Shown here piece by piece: positions 23,901 through 33,197 of a DNA stretch of 36,913 nt. The stretch spans positions 1 through 36,913 of the forward strand of contig NZ_VANV01000038.1 in assembly GCF_022496765.1 (NCBI RefSeq), written 5' to 3'. The notes below the pieces were generated by a model. That model did no database searches. It worked only from the letters and a program-made list of their open reading frames with translations, and had not been told where the DNA came from. This DNA is from Acidaminobacter sp. JC074. GTDB lineage: Bacteria > Bacillota > Clostridia > Peptostreptococcales > Acidaminobacteraceae. Position numbers and translations under genes: made by a program. The number at the start of each line of letters is the position of its first letter. Position 1 is the first letter of the stretch.

Positions 23901-25073
23901 CTAAATATAAAATGCTTCTTGTTCCAGTCTAACATGATTTTCAAGCATATAATCTATCACGTCTGAAAAACATGTATTAAAATTTGAAGCCTTGTAACTT
24001 CTCAACTGCTTTTCATAGGACTTACTAAAATCTAATGTATAGTCTAACTTAGACATCAGACTTTCAACATCCATCTTATAAGGTTTCACCTTAATAAACT
24101 TAGACAGATAGTCATAGATTCTAAAACCGCCTAAATCAATGTCTCCAAAGTGATAAGCATCTACCTTGTCTACATCTAAGAGTTTGAGAAACTGACGTGT
24201 ACTTTTACCAAAGAAACCACCTAAATAAATAACCAACTCGTCATCGTCCGATGTTTTTATATACTCATAATAAACAGCTTTGTTTTCAATCGTCATTAGT
24301 TTCTTGGCATCTACTTTCATCCATTCAATATGTTTGATGGTTTCACGGTTAATAGATGTACCATACTTAAATACGCTTAAATCTATCTCATGATCTAGTT
24401 TCATTCTCAGAGGACCTTTTATGAAAAGTTCTGTTGGATTCTTTACAATACCTATAGACTCAAGAAGTTCTTCATCTTCAACTTGTAGGTCTGAGTAAGC
24501 CTTTAAGATAGAAACAGCCTTCGATCTTACATGTTTTTCAAAGTATTTAGAATCAGAATAATACTTTAGACTGTACATACGCTCAGTAATCTCGTCAATT
24601 TCATCAAGACTCTTAATAAAGATAATCATGTCATTTCTTATCATTTTATCATCAGGCCAAAGTCTATGAAACCTACCAGTATTTAAACACTCTTTGATAT
24701 CACTAATCAAAATGTCTTTATATTGCCACTTACAGGCTTCTAAAACCAGTAAATCATCACTGGCTTGATCAAGCCTTGTATGTTTAGATTCATATTTATA
24801 CATTTTGTAGATTTCATCTAAACAATCAATATTAAGAATAAGTTTTTCTAAGATATTGTTTTTTTCATACTTCTGCCACTGAACACTTATAAAGTGTTTA
24901 GCCTGTAAGTTATAGACTGCTTCATGAATCTGATGCTTTTTATCATAGGAATCATTGTAACCCTTAATCTCACTGGCCTTAATTGTAATGGCACGATTAG
25001 ACGGTCCAGAAAAAGCCTTTGATTTCTCATATTTAGCTATTAGTTTTAATATCAGTTCTTTTTCTAATGTCAT
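23901..25073 (-). CDS. jetD: Wadjet nuclease subunit JetD
   Basis: Nuclease of the Wadjet plasmid-defence complex. The N-terminal half (DUF3322-like) is helical, and the C-terminal half is the TOPRIM-like DUF2220 domain. Its acidic residues are visible: the glutamate in MTIENKAVYYEY and the DxD in FGDIDLGGFRIYDYL, so catalysis should be intact. By known Wadjet work, JetD cleaves small circular DNA once JetABC has extruded a loop and stalled. The start overlaps the jetC stop by ATGA. It is the last gene of jetABCD. Confidence 0.93.
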   Translation of the reverse strand: MTLEKELILKLIAKYEKSKAFSGPSNRAITIKASEIKGYNDSYDKKHQIHEAVYNLQAKHFISVQWQKYEKNNILEKLILNIDCLDEIYKMYKYESKHTRLDQASDDLLVLEACKWQYKDILISDIKECLNTGRFHRLWPDDKMIRNDMIIFIKSLDEIDEITERMYSLKYYSDSKYFEKHVRSKAVSILKAYSDLQVEDEELLESIGIVKNPTELFIKGPLRMKLDHEIDLSVFKYGTSINRETIKHIEWMKVDAKKLMTIENKAVYYEYIKTSDDDELVIYLGGFFGKSTRQFLKLLDVDKVDAYHFGDIDLGGFRIYDYLSKFIKVKPYKMDVESLMSKLDYTLDFSKSYEKQLRSYKASNFNTCFSDVIDYMLENHVRLEQEAFYI

Positions 25074-28000
25074 TGTATACTATCCTTTACAATATCGTAT
25101 TCTCTAATAGCAGCCATATGATCACTTCTAAGCACACACAATGTTTTATCTGCATGTGGTGCAATATTGGCGATTTTTTCTGTCGGCGCAGAGATTAAGG
25201 CTTGGAAATTCATTTCTCTAAGTAACTTAAGAGACTCTTCAATACGCTCATGGTCCATCTTAGAAAATGCCTCATCAAAAATAATCATACGCATGGTATT
25301 GTTGTTTCTTGGATGATGAATACGGTATATCTTAGAAAAAGATGCCAATACCGATATATAAAATGGTGTTTGCGTTTCTCCACCTGATTTTTTAGATATC
25401 ATTTTAGACAAGTGTTGTTCTTCTCCTAGTGCATTGGTAACAACCAAATCAAAGTCTAAGTAAGTTCTGTAATCTGTATACTTTAAAATATTCTTTTCCA
25501 TCTCTTCTCTTTCATCAAGAGACAAACCACCCTCACCTACATCAACAATCTGTTTAAAGAGTTCATCAATAACATCTTTGTATTTCATTTGAAAATCATG
25601 ACTAAATAAAGAATAACCTTCCATCAATGTTTTATCCATGATCATATCATAGTACTTTCTGTAATAGGCATTTGGCTTAATAGAAAACTTATACTTGTCC
25701 TTACCAAACTTCGGATTCTTTAAAACGGTATTTAGCTCTTTGATCTGTCCAGTCACATCATCAATGTTAGACTTGAGTTTAGAGATAAAGTCATCTTGGA
25801 ATTCCTGCATGGCTTTTTCTTTAGCAGAATCTATTTGCTTCTTGAAAGAAGGCAGTTCTGTATCTTTAAGCTTATTTAAGAATGCTGTGTATTCATCGTT
25901 GTTTTCAGCAAATGGACCAAAGTCCCTAAGATAGTCTTTGTCAAAACTTGATCTAGCTATATGAAGATCTGACTCTAGCTCATGTACTTTATTAATGGAA
26001 CCACTTAACATCCTAGAAAAGTTTTCTATGATTTTTCTTGCATATAAAAGACGGTCAAGTTCCTGATCAAATCTTTTAAGGCCTGTATTTTCAATGTAAT
26101 CTGCATCATAAGAATCATAAACCTTTTGACTTGATATATGAGTTTGATTTTCAAGCCTAGGCAGTTCATGAGTATTTAATCTTTCCAGTTCATGTTTATC
26201 GGCAATATTTTTGCCATCTAAACTTCTGATTTCCTTGTCTATAATGCCGCGTTTTAACTGTAAGTCTTGGATCTCATTTTGTAATAGTAGAATGGATGAC
26301 ATATCAATCTTTGAAAGCTTATCTTCTAAGTCTTTAATCGCTTGACTTAACTCACCTATGGTATCTAAATCGAAACTCGACTTATCAAAGTCTTCAATTA
26401 ACTCATCATCGATGACTTTCAGATTCACCATTTTGCCAAGATAAGATAAATCTTCTTTTGCACTAGAATAAACTTCTTGAAGGTCTTTCAAGGCTTCTTG
26501 TCTAAGTTCCAATTGATTTTTAACAGCCTGTCTACCAATGTATGGCACCTTGTATGAAGATGGATTGAGCTGTCTTGCAACATAGTTTTTATAAAGCATA
26601 CATGTATCTGTAATTGATATTTTATGATTTCTTATCTCTGATACATCCATACACTTGATAACACCACCTAAAAGATAGTCTATATAGGCTCTAGCATATT
26701 TATTGGATGCTTCAATTTCCTCAGCTAATGAAGGTGATTTGACTTTCAAATTTAAGTTCATAATCTTTTCAATATCCACCAAACCAACACCATATATGGC
26801 ATGTTTAAACTTAAAATCATCATATATTTTAAGAGCATCCAAATAATACTTAGGCTCTACAATCAAGTAAAACTTTTGCGTGTTTAAATAACCCTCTATG
26901 GCATCTTTCCATCTAGGATTTTTTATCTCTATAAGTTCACATAAAATATCAACTGGGATATCTTTATTGTACTTGCTTTTAAGCGACACTTGAATCAAGT
27001 CTCTAAGTCTTGTTATAGAAGGATTGTAATCTTTTATACCAGACTTTAGATTCTCAATGACCTTCTTGTGTAATATGATTTCTTTTTCTCTGTTAACTTG
27101 AAGGATACGTAAATCATGATACTTTGAAGTTAAATCATCTTTTACTCTAGATAACTTATCAGCAACAATAGGAATATCAAAGTCTAAGTCATTGTCCTTA
27201 AGCTTAGCAAGGGCCTGGTCAATATCTAGTGTCAAATCTTTATAATCAGAACTTAACCCCGCCTTCCACTGAATGAGTCTACTAAGTAGACGGTCTTTAA
27301 CTTTCTGAATAGATTCATCTAACTTACTTATTTCGTTTTTATGAGCATTGATTTCTCTTTTGTACTCCTGTTCAAGCTTGAAAGGTTCATACTCTGTCAG
27401 TTGGATATTCTTTTCAGTAATCTTTAAGTCCAAAGTCTCAATTTCTGTTTCTTTATCTCTAATAAGTGCTTGCACTTTTTTAGTCGACGCTTCCAAATCA
27501 CCAATTTGAAGATTACAATCACTTAATAGGTCTTCATTATTCTTAAACTCAGAATAGTCGATTAAAAACTGATACAAGTACTTTTTAGATACTTCACTAA
27601 CATACTCACCATAGATATTTTCAATAACTTCTAAGTCCTTTACCATCTTTTCTATTTCATCAACTTGTGAACCCAGACTCTCATAGTGTCTGATATTGTC
27701 TTTCATATCTGATATGTCTACATGACTATTGGCATCACAAATAAACTCTGTGATAAATTTTTTAATATCTGTAATTGGTGAAAAAGGTACAGCTTTTTTA
27801 AATAGAGAAAAATATTTGCTGTTTATCTGGCCCATTTTAAATCTTAAATTATCTCTATAAAGCGTATTAGTATCATAAAAAGTATGTTTGATATTATGGT
27901 TCCTAAAATATGATTTAACTTCTTGACGACTCTTTACATACTTATCTTTTATAAAGAGGTCATCAGGAATTGACGTGTCTGCTATGTAAAACTTATGATC

Positions 28001-28363
28001 AAACTTGTCACCAACGACGTCAGCAATAAAGCCAATAAGAAAATACTTCTTGATTTCATCATCAAAGACTTCCATGACCAAATGAGACGAAAAATCCTTG
28101 TTTCTTAAATAATTAAAAGTGGTATCATTGTCTGATAACTCTCCTTTTAGATAACCAAGTAGTGTTCTCTTAGATTTATCATTGGCAGCCTTGTTAAAAT
28201 AATGGCCTGAAGTATCACCAAGTAATAAAAGCTGCATGGCATCAATTAAAGTGGACTTACCCGAAGCATTTTTACCTGTCAGGAAGTTAATAGATTCAAA
28301 CTCAATCAATTCTTTATGTATATAATGCCAATTTAATAAGAGCATTCTTCTAATATGTTTCAT
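25070..28363 (-). CDS. jetC: Wadjet SMC-like ATPase JetC
   Basis: MukB/SMC-like motor that extrudes DNA loops. Walker A is near the N-terminus (GKNASGKST, residues 30-38). Long coiled-coil arms flank a central hinge-like region at about residues 450-600. Near the C-terminus lie the ABC signature (SGGETQTPFYI) and Walker B (MRMIIFDEAFSKMD). All ATPase motifs are intact and the length of about 1,097 aa is normal. I start at the ATG at 28363, which has GTGAGGAG 7 nt upstream inside the jetB end; the longer frame begins at 28384. The overlaps with jetB and jetD imply one transcript and coupled translation. Confidence 0.95.
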   Translation of the reverse strand: MKHIRRMLLLNWHYIHKELIEFESINFLTGKNASGKSTLIDAMQLLLLGDTSGHYFNKAANDKSKRTLLGYLKGELSDNDTTFNYLRNKDFSSHLVMEVFDDEIKKYFLIGFIADVVGDKFDHKFYIADTSIPDDLFIKDKYVKSRQEVKSYFRNHNIKHTFYDTNTLYRDNLRFKMGQINSKYFSLFKKAVPFSPITDIKKFITEFICDANSHVDISDMKDNIRHYESLGSQVDEIEKMVKDLEVIENIYGEYVSEVSKKYLYQFLIDYSEFKNNEDLLSDCNLQIGDLEASTKKVQALIRDKETEIETLDLKITEKNIQLTEYEPFKLEQEYKREINAHKNEISKLDESIQKVKDRLLSRLIQWKAGLSSDYKDLTLDIDQALAKLKDNDLDFDIPIVADKLSRVKDDLTSKYHDLRILQVNREKEIILHKKVIENLKSGIKDYNPSITRLRDLIQVSLKSKYNKDIPVDILCELIEIKNPRWKDAIEGYLNTQKFYLIVEPKYYLDALKIYDDFKFKHAIYGVGLVDIEKIMNLNLKVKSPSLAEEIEASNKYARAYIDYLLGGVIKCMDVSEIRNHKISITDTCMLYKNYVARQLNPSSYKVPYIGRQAVKNQLELRQEALKDLQEVYSSAKEDLSYLGKMVNLKVIDDELIEDFDKSSFDLDTIGELSQAIKDLEDKLSKIDMSSILLLQNEIQDLQLKRGIIDKEIRSLDGKNIADKHELERLNTHELPRLENQTHISSQKVYDSYDADYIENTGLKRFDQELDRLLYARKIIENFSRMLSGSINKVHELESDLHIARSSFDKDYLRDFGPFAENNDEYTAFLNKLKDTELPSFKKQIDSAKEKAMQEFQDDFISKLKSNIDDVTGQIKELNTVLKNPKFGKDKYKFSIKPNAYYRKYYDMIMDKTLMEGYSLFSHDFQMKYKDVIDELFKQIVDVGEGGLSLDEREEMEKNILKYTDYRTYLDFDLVVTNALGEEQHLSKMISKKSGGETQTPFYISVLASFSKIYRIHHPRNNNTMRMIIFDEAFSKMDHERIEESLKLLREMNFQALISAPTEKIANIAPHADKTLCVLRSDHMAAIREYDIVKDSIQ

Positions 28364-28973
28364 CGTCGTACTCCTCACCTTCACTCGTAATCAATCCTAG
28401 TAATTCATTGATCTTAGCGTCTGTTAAAATGAACAAAATCGTTGGGTAAATAATCAGCTTGGTTTCAGCTGACGACCAAATTCCTGCTCCTTTGTCGATG
28501 ACCCTAAACTTACTGAGCTTTCTTAAAACTGTCTCTATATCCTTTGCAGATGGTTTTCTTTTAAAAACACCCACACTTAACATACGATTGATTAGATCAT
28601 GAACTGTAATCACAACTTCCGACTTAAGTGAAAGCTTTTCTCTTTCTTCATCATAAATGAGCCTTAAAACCAATAAAAATATGGTGGATATTTTGTTAAA
28701 AGTCACTTTGTTGTATTCAAAGACATTAGTCACATAAGCTACGCCATACTTGTTATCCAAACTGAGTTGCCAGCCTGAGTAATCCAGATAATTCTCAATC
28801 ATAGACTTATTTCTTTCGATAAATCGATAATCATAGTTACTTCTCATAATCTTATCTTTTTCTACATAGACATCTCTTAAAACATAATTCTGCAAAAGCA
28901 GCTTGTTCACAACTTTTTTGAACTCTTCTTTATCTTTTACACTTAACTTGTCATAATATATATCAAACATCAT
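28350..28973 (-). CDS. jetB: Wadjet KITE-like subunit JetB (DUF4194)
   Basis: MukE/KITE-like subunit that bridges the kleisin and the SMC motor. The 207 residues are predicted winged-helix, with LKSEVVITVHDLINRMLSVG and DIETVLRKLSKFRVIDKG typical of DUF4194. It starts within the jetA stop (ATGA overlap) and overlaps jetC by 14 nt. Recognition rests mainly on position and size within a clear jetABCD operon, supported by the winged-helix pattern. Confidence 0.9.
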   Translation of the reverse strand: MMFDIYYDKLSVKDKEEFKKVVNKLLLQNYVLRDVYVEKDKIMRSNYDYRFIERNKSMIENYLDYSGWQLSLDNKYGVAYVTNVFEYNKVTFNKISTIFLLVLRLIYDEEREKLSLKSEVVITVHDLINRMLSVGVFKRKPSAKDIETVLRKLSKFRVIDKGAGIWSSAETKLIIYPTILFILTDAKINELLGLITSEGEEYDDETY

Positions 28974-30322
28974 TTGCCTTTCTTCTTAAACACCATATCC
29001 GGTATGATGTAATCATCTTTTATCACACGGTCTTCTTTAAACTCAAGCTCGTAAAATGAATCTTTGTCATCATGCTTCAATGCACTCATAATAAGCTTAA
29101 TATATTGGTCGTCGTCAACGAGCTCTATATCACTAGAATGCACTTCATCAGATTCTTTAAATAAATCTTTCATATAAGCCATAATCTTCTTATTAGAATA
29201 AGATGAATCGATGTGACTCTTTAAGTCTTCTATCTCTTTTGTAATATCTAAATTTTCAAGCGACAAGACTTCAAGCTCACCTGTCTTTCTCTCAATAATC
29301 TTTCTCGGTTTATACAAAGACTGTGAAGTTAAGTTTGATACAGATGATACATTAAAGACATCATATGATGATATATCATTTGAAGATATATCCTGAAGGA
29401 TTCTTACAAGTTTGCCTTTAATAGAACCATCCACATTTAACATGTAATCCATCCTATCAACAGTTGCTTTTGTATAAGCAGTATTCTTTTTATCAATTAT
29501 AGAGAGCATACCATCTACCTTATGGTACTTATCAATGATTTCTTGCATCATAAAGATAACTTCATTATAAGCGCTTGATTCATCAAAGTGTTTTCTTTTG
29601 ACACCATCTTTTACAATCTGGTCTAAAATGACATCATCAATAAGCCAAGCATTTAAGAGTTCTATAATAGGCGCTTTGAATCTAGGAACAGAATCAAAGG
29701 TTTTCAAAGGATGATAGATCTTATCTGCAATGGTTGATTTAAACTCATCAAAGTGCTCCTTGGCAATCGCTTTAATGGATATATGGTCACTTAAGTTCTT
29801 ATGATAAGACTTGATGTTGTTAAGAAGCGTCTTTAACTTTTTCATCAGCTCTTCAGTATTGTTATAGGCAGCTACTAAGGCAGAAAAATAATCACTCTTC
29901 GTTGTATCAGCCATTTTAAGACCTGAATAGGTTGTATACACATAGGTATTGTATTCAATGACCTTGCCATTAACAACCGTATCGATGGCTTCCATAAAGA
30001 TCAAGGCATACTCTGGTATGATGATGTATTCTTCAAAGTCATTTTCACCATACTCATACTCTATCCATTTGGTTTCAGCCAATGTATTTATTATCAACCT
30101 AGAAAAGCCATTGTAGGACTTGTCATCTTCTTCGTCAAACTGATAGATGTCATACTGGTCAGAAAGCGCATCACTTAACATAGCTATTAAAGATGATTTA
30201 TCAATCCGCCACTCTGTCTCAAATCTCTTATACAAAAGCATCAGCGCTTTTACATATATTCTTTTGTTCTTACTTGTTAGTGGAGAAAACAAACGCTCTC
30301 CGGTTTTATTATATAAATCCAT
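28970..30322 (-). CDS. jetA: Wadjet kleisin-like subunit JetA (DUF5716 type)
   Basis: MukF/kleisin-like subunit that closes the SMC ring. The N-terminus (ERLFSPLTSKNKRIYVKAL) matches the DUF5716 family used by one Wadjet subtype, which I recall as type II, rather than the DUF3375 kleisin of type I. It is 450 aa and helical, with a winged-helix N-terminal domain and a helical middle. First gene of the operon, with AGAGGAATT before the ATG. It diverges from two small paralogous genes and shares a 137-bp intergenic region that carries direct repeats around its -10 box. Confidence 0.9.
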   Translation of the reverse strand: MDLYNKTGERLFSPLTSKNKRIYVKALMLLYKRFETEWRIDKSSLIAMLSDALSDQYDIYQFDEEDDKSYNGFSRLIINTLAETKWIEYEYGENDFEEYIIIPEYALIFMEAIDTVVNGKVIEYNTYVYTTYSGLKMADTTKSDYFSALVAAYNNTEELMKKLKTLLNNIKSYHKNLSDHISIKAIAKEHFDEFKSTIADKIYHPLKTFDSVPRFKAPIIELLNAWLIDDVILDQIVKDGVKRKHFDESSAYNEVIFMMQEIIDKYHKVDGMLSIIDKKNTAYTKATVDRMDYMLNVDGSIKGKLVRILQDISSNDISSYDVFNVSSVSNLTSQSLYKPRKIIERKTGELEVLSLENLDITKEIEDLKSHIDSSYSNKKIMAYMKDLFKESDEVHSSDIELVDDDQYIKLIMSALKHDDKDSFYELEFKEDRVIKDDYIIPDMVFKKKGK

Positions 30323-30345
30323 AATTCCTCTTATTTCAATTCGTC

Positions 30346-30375
30346 TAGACCTATTATAACATACTTTTAGACCTA
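30346..30375 (-). promoter_or_regulatory. jet operon promoter flanked by direct repeats
   Basis: A TATAAT -10 box (30353-30358, minus strand) is bracketed by two identical copies of TAGACCTA (30346-30353 and 30368-30375), 22 bp apart, or two helical turns. No good -35 box is present, which is typical of promoters needing or blocked by a DNA-binding protein. No obvious regulator gene is adjacent. Confidence 0.55.
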
Positions 30376-30402
30376 GAAATTACCTAACATTAAATCTATA
30401 TA

Positions 30403-30431
30403 TTTCCAATCGTATGAGTTTATGTTAAAAT
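30403..30431 (+). promoter_or_regulatory. Candidate promoter of the paralogous pair
   Basis: TTTCCA and TAAAAT are spaced by 17 bp, about 30 bp before the first start codon. The -10 is good and the -35 weak. It points away from the jet promoter within the same intergenic region. Confidence 0.45.
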
Positions 30432-30459
30432 TTTATCATGAGTATAGAAAGGACTAATC

Positions 30460-30969
30460 ATGATACAAAGAACAATGATTTTTAAAAAGAAAGACAATCC
30501 TGATGCATATAAAAAAGTAAGAGAAATCATTAACAATAACTCCTATGGAAAACCATTTTTTTATGAGTATGAAATTCTATCAGATACAAGTAATATGACA
30601 CTAGAACTGTTACAAGTTGATTTAGGCATAAGAAAAGACTATAACCTTTATTCACATAGTAAAGGCGATAAGAATCATCAAAGGTCAAATTACTTTACTG
30701 ACGAGATGTTTTGCGATTATGAAACCTATCTCAACTTATCCAGAGATAAGAAAATCAACTACACGGTTTATACAAATGTTCACTACAAATCAGACAATCA
30801 CTTTGATGAATATGCATTCTATGTATTTGATGATTCACATATGATCATTGAGTTAGATAGATCGGCTGATAGACACCTATTCAAGCATATCTACGGTGAT
30901 CATTTTAAAAAGGCAGATACAGAAACAATTCAACATATTCAAGACCAATGGAGAAAGAAGTTCGATTAG
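30460..30969 (+). CDS. Uncharacterised protein, paralogue of the next gene
   Basis: I do not recognise the family. The 169-aa product is soluble, rich in charged and aromatic residues, with no signal peptide or membrane segment. It shares a pattern with the following gene: an N-terminal YEYEILSDTSNMTLELL strand pair and a C-terminal FYVFDDSHMIIELDRSADRH, then LFKHIYGDHF. AAAGGACT precedes the ATG. It is divergent from jetA and separated by only 137 bp, so it may be co-regulated with Wadjet. A structural or immunity-like role is possible but not shown. Confidence 0.75.
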   Translation: MIQRTMIFKKKDNPDAYKKVREIINNNSYGKPFFYEYEILSDTSNMTLELLQVDLGIRKDYNLYSHSKGDKNHQRSNYFTDEMFCDYETYLNLSRDKKINYTVYTNVHYKSDNHFDEYAFYVFDDSHMIIELDRSADRHLFKHIYGDHFKKADTETIQHIQDQWRKKFD

Positions 30970-30989
30970 TAAGTGACTAGGAGAAGACA

Positions 30990-31517
30990 GTGGCAATAAC
31001 TAAAATAATAAACAAGGCAAACAACGAATTCATTTTTGAGAAAACATACAAATTCATTAAAAATCACTCCGAATACGAGCAAATACACCACTACGAAATA
31101 ATCAGTAAAAGCGATAAAATCATACTTGAGTTACGCGGTCACTATGGTGAGGAAGCCAACTACTTTTATCTGGACAAAGTGCCTGCAAAAGAATACAAAA
31201 AAGATCCTTATGATATCCTAGCCCGCTTTGATAAAGTAACAGATAAAGAATCATTAGAGTTAGATCAAGAAACCTACAATCAGTTTTCCAGTAAAAAGAA
31301 GATAGAATCCAAGCTTATATGTAACGATAATCGAGACCAAAATGACAAAATGCTCTTAGAACAGGCATTCTTTATATTTGAAGACACCTTAATTGTAACA
31401 GCATTCAGAGAAGACCAAGAAGACTTGTTTGAAGAAATCTACGGTGGTGACTTTGTTACATCTTTAATTGACCTTGATGAAATCAACAAAAGCTTATGGC
31501 ATCAAGCGTATGAATAG
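30990..31517 (+). CDS. Uncharacterised protein, paralogue of the preceding gene
   Basis: Second member of the tandem pair, 175 aa, GTG start with AGGAG 6 nt upstream, 20 nt after its neighbour, so co-transcribed. Shared features with the first protein are HHYEIISKSDKIILEL near the N-terminus and FFIFEDTLIVTAFREDQEDL then FEEIYGGDF near the end, at the same relative positions. The middle differs. No known catalytic motif is visible. A clean terminator follows. The duplication and divergence suggest a heterodimer or two related specificities. Confidence 0.75.
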   Translation: MAITKIINKANNEFIFEKTYKFIKNHSEYEQIHHYEIISKSDKIILELRGHYGEEANYFYLDKVPAKEYKKDPYDILARFDKVTDKESLELDQETYNQFSSKKKIESKLICNDNRDQNDKMLLEQAFFIFEDTLIVTAFREDQEDLFEEIYGGDFVTSLIDLDEINKSLWHQAYE

Positions 31518-31525
31518 AATCAAAA

Positions 31526-31550
31526 AAACTCACCACAAACAGGTGAGTTT
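31526..31550. terminator. Bidirectional terminator
   Basis: AAACTCACC pairs with GGTGAGTTT around a 7-base loop, with A-runs on the left and TTTTCTATT on the right. It serves both the paralogous pair (plus) and the MATE gene (minus). Confidence 0.88.
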
Positions 31551-31576
31551 TCTATTACACTATTCAATCATTTATA

Positions 31577-32920
31577 CTAATTGGTCTGTATGACAGCCAT
31601 CACTTTTTCTGCAGGACTTACCTTTTGTAAGTAAAATAAGAGCAAGAGTGTCATCAGTTCAGCAACAGGAACCGTTAACCAAACACCTGTTATACCAAAG
31701 AATAGTGGCCATAAGTTGATACCGACAACAATCCAAAGGATACCTCTAGAAAATGCAATAGCTGCAGATTCTTTTGCACCACCAATGGCTGTGAAGTAAA
31801 CTGAATAAATGATGTTAAAGGAGTTGGTTAGAAATGCTAAGGCATAGATTTTAGCACCAGCTGAAGCGATGGCTAAAACTTCTTTAGAATCTGCAAACAT
31901 ACCTGCTAAGCTTTCACCGCCAAATAACAAGATGGCACATATAGAAAGTCCGACTACCATGCCACTGATAAGACCGATTTTCATAATACTTCTAACTCGG
32001 TCATACTTTTCATGACCATAATTATATGAAATGATTGGACTCATACCATCTGCAATACCAAATATAATGGAGTTACCAAAAGTCACTACAAAAGAAATGG
32101 TGGTAAAGGCTGCAACACCATTTGGACCAATTCTTGACATAAACTCCAAGTTGAAGAGATAAATCGCAAGTGCACCTGCAGCAGAACCAATACCTTCAGA
32201 AGAACCATTATAAAGCATAGACCCTAATGTCGTCATATCAAAGTGTCCCTTAAAAACATTGATGGTATGCTCTTTCTTAAGCATAGGTCTTACCGTTACC
32301 AGGAAACCTGACATCATAGCAATACCCGTAGCCAGAGCTGCCCCTCTAACCCCCATATTCAAATACCAGATCAATAGAATACTTAAAGAGGTGTTAACAC
32401 CTAACATAATCAAAGTCGCATGTAAATAAAGCTGTGGCTTGCCTACAATCCTATCTGCAAAACCTGTTAGGACCATCAATGGTGAAAATGCAACAAATAA
32501 GGAGATTGTCTTTAAATAGATAAGGACGTCATCCATTAATACATCATTTGCACCTAACCATACAGCTATGTTTTCTGCATTCAAATAACCTATTAAACCA
32601 TAAGAAGTTGCAAATACAGTAATAACAATAAAGGCTGTTTTAAATGTATTCTGGGCAACTGTTTTATCACCTGAACCTAAGTTTCTACCGATGATGCTTA
32701 AGGCACCAAAAGCTATAACAAAGGAAAATGACATAGCCAGTCTTATATAAGGATTAACAATATTGACAGTTGCCAAGGCATTGGCACCTTCATGCTGTCC
32801 TAAAATCATACCAGCAATCAGAGCTTGTGATCCACTAATGACCATGGCCACAATTGCAGGTATTGTATATTTAATAAATAGAGTTGAAATCTTTTCTTTT
32901 CCTAATAATCTCTCACCCAT
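31577..32920 (-). CDS. MATE family efflux transporter
   Basis: Twelve-helix cation-coupled exporter of drugs or organic cations. The N-terminus (KISTLFIKYTIPAIVAMVISG) and repeated GxxxP and small-residue-rich helices are typical, in two related halves (first about residues 10-210, second 225-440). The length of 447 aa is standard for the NorM/DinF-like clade. GAAGGAGTTACTT precedes the ATG. The long leader has two strong hairpins and a promoter with an operator-like palindrome, which suggests induced expression. The substrate is unknown. Confidence 0.92.
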   Translation of the reverse strand: MGERLLGKEKISTLFIKYTIPAIVAMVISGSQALIAGMILGQHEGANALATVNIVNPYIRLAMSFSFVIAFGALSIIGRNLGSGDKTVAQNTFKTAFIVITVFATSYGLIGYLNAENIAVWLGANDVLMDDVLIYLKTISLFVAFSPLMVLTGFADRIVGKPQLYLHATLIMLGVNTSLSILLIWYLNMGVRGAALATGIAMMSGFLVTVRPMLKKEHTINVFKGHFDMTTLGSMLYNGSSEGIGSAAGALAIYLFNLEFMSRIGPNGVAAFTTISFVVTFGNSIIFGIADGMSPIISYNYGHEKYDRVRSIMKIGLISGMVVGLSICAILLFGGESLAGMFADSKEVLAIASAGAKIYALAFLTNSFNIIYSVYFTAIGGAKESAAIAFSRGILWIVVGINLWPLFFGITGVWLTVPVAELMTLLLLFYLQKVSPAEKVMAVIQTN

Positions 32921-32959
32921 AAGTAACTCCTTCTAACAAAAACGAAAAGCCCTGAACAT

Positions 32960-33036
32960 CACTTCTCCCATATGTCCCTAATCGAAGTGAAATCCAGCGC
33001 TTATATAAGTTTAATCCCGGGGAATTAAACAAGCAC
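32960..33036 (-). promoter_or_regulatory. Structured leader RNA of the MATE gene
   Basis: On the minus strand, GTGCTT (33031-33036) pairs with AAGCGC (32997-33002) and encloses GTTTAAT/ATTAAAC (33024-33030 with 33009-33015), whose loop holds CCCGGG. A second stem, CACTTC/GAAGTG (32984-32989 with 32960-32965), follows and lies about 40 nt before the start codon. It resembles a small regulatory leader, but I do not recognise a known riboswitch. The GTTTAAT/ATTAAAC palindrome could instead be a repressor site. Confidence 0.45.
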
Positions 33037-33059
33037 ACATATTCTTTAATTGACTCTAA

Positions 33060-33086
33060 ATTATCATACTATATCATAGTTGTCAA
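33060..33086 (-). promoter_or_regulatory. Promoter of the MATE gene with a palindrome in the spacer
   Basis: On the minus strand TTGACA (33081-33086) and GATAAT (33060-33065) are 15 bp apart, shorter than ideal. The spacer contains ACTAT GAT ATAGT, a perfect 5-bp inverted repeat (33068-33080) suited to a repressor dimer. Confidence 0.5.
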
Positions 33087-33197
33087 ATACTAAAAGTCAT
33101 GATCAGTATATCCAATTTAATAAAGATCTTTAATCTCGGCAAATCAGAATATTCTAGAAAACAAATCTCCTCAAACTTAGTAGAGAAGTTACTTTAC

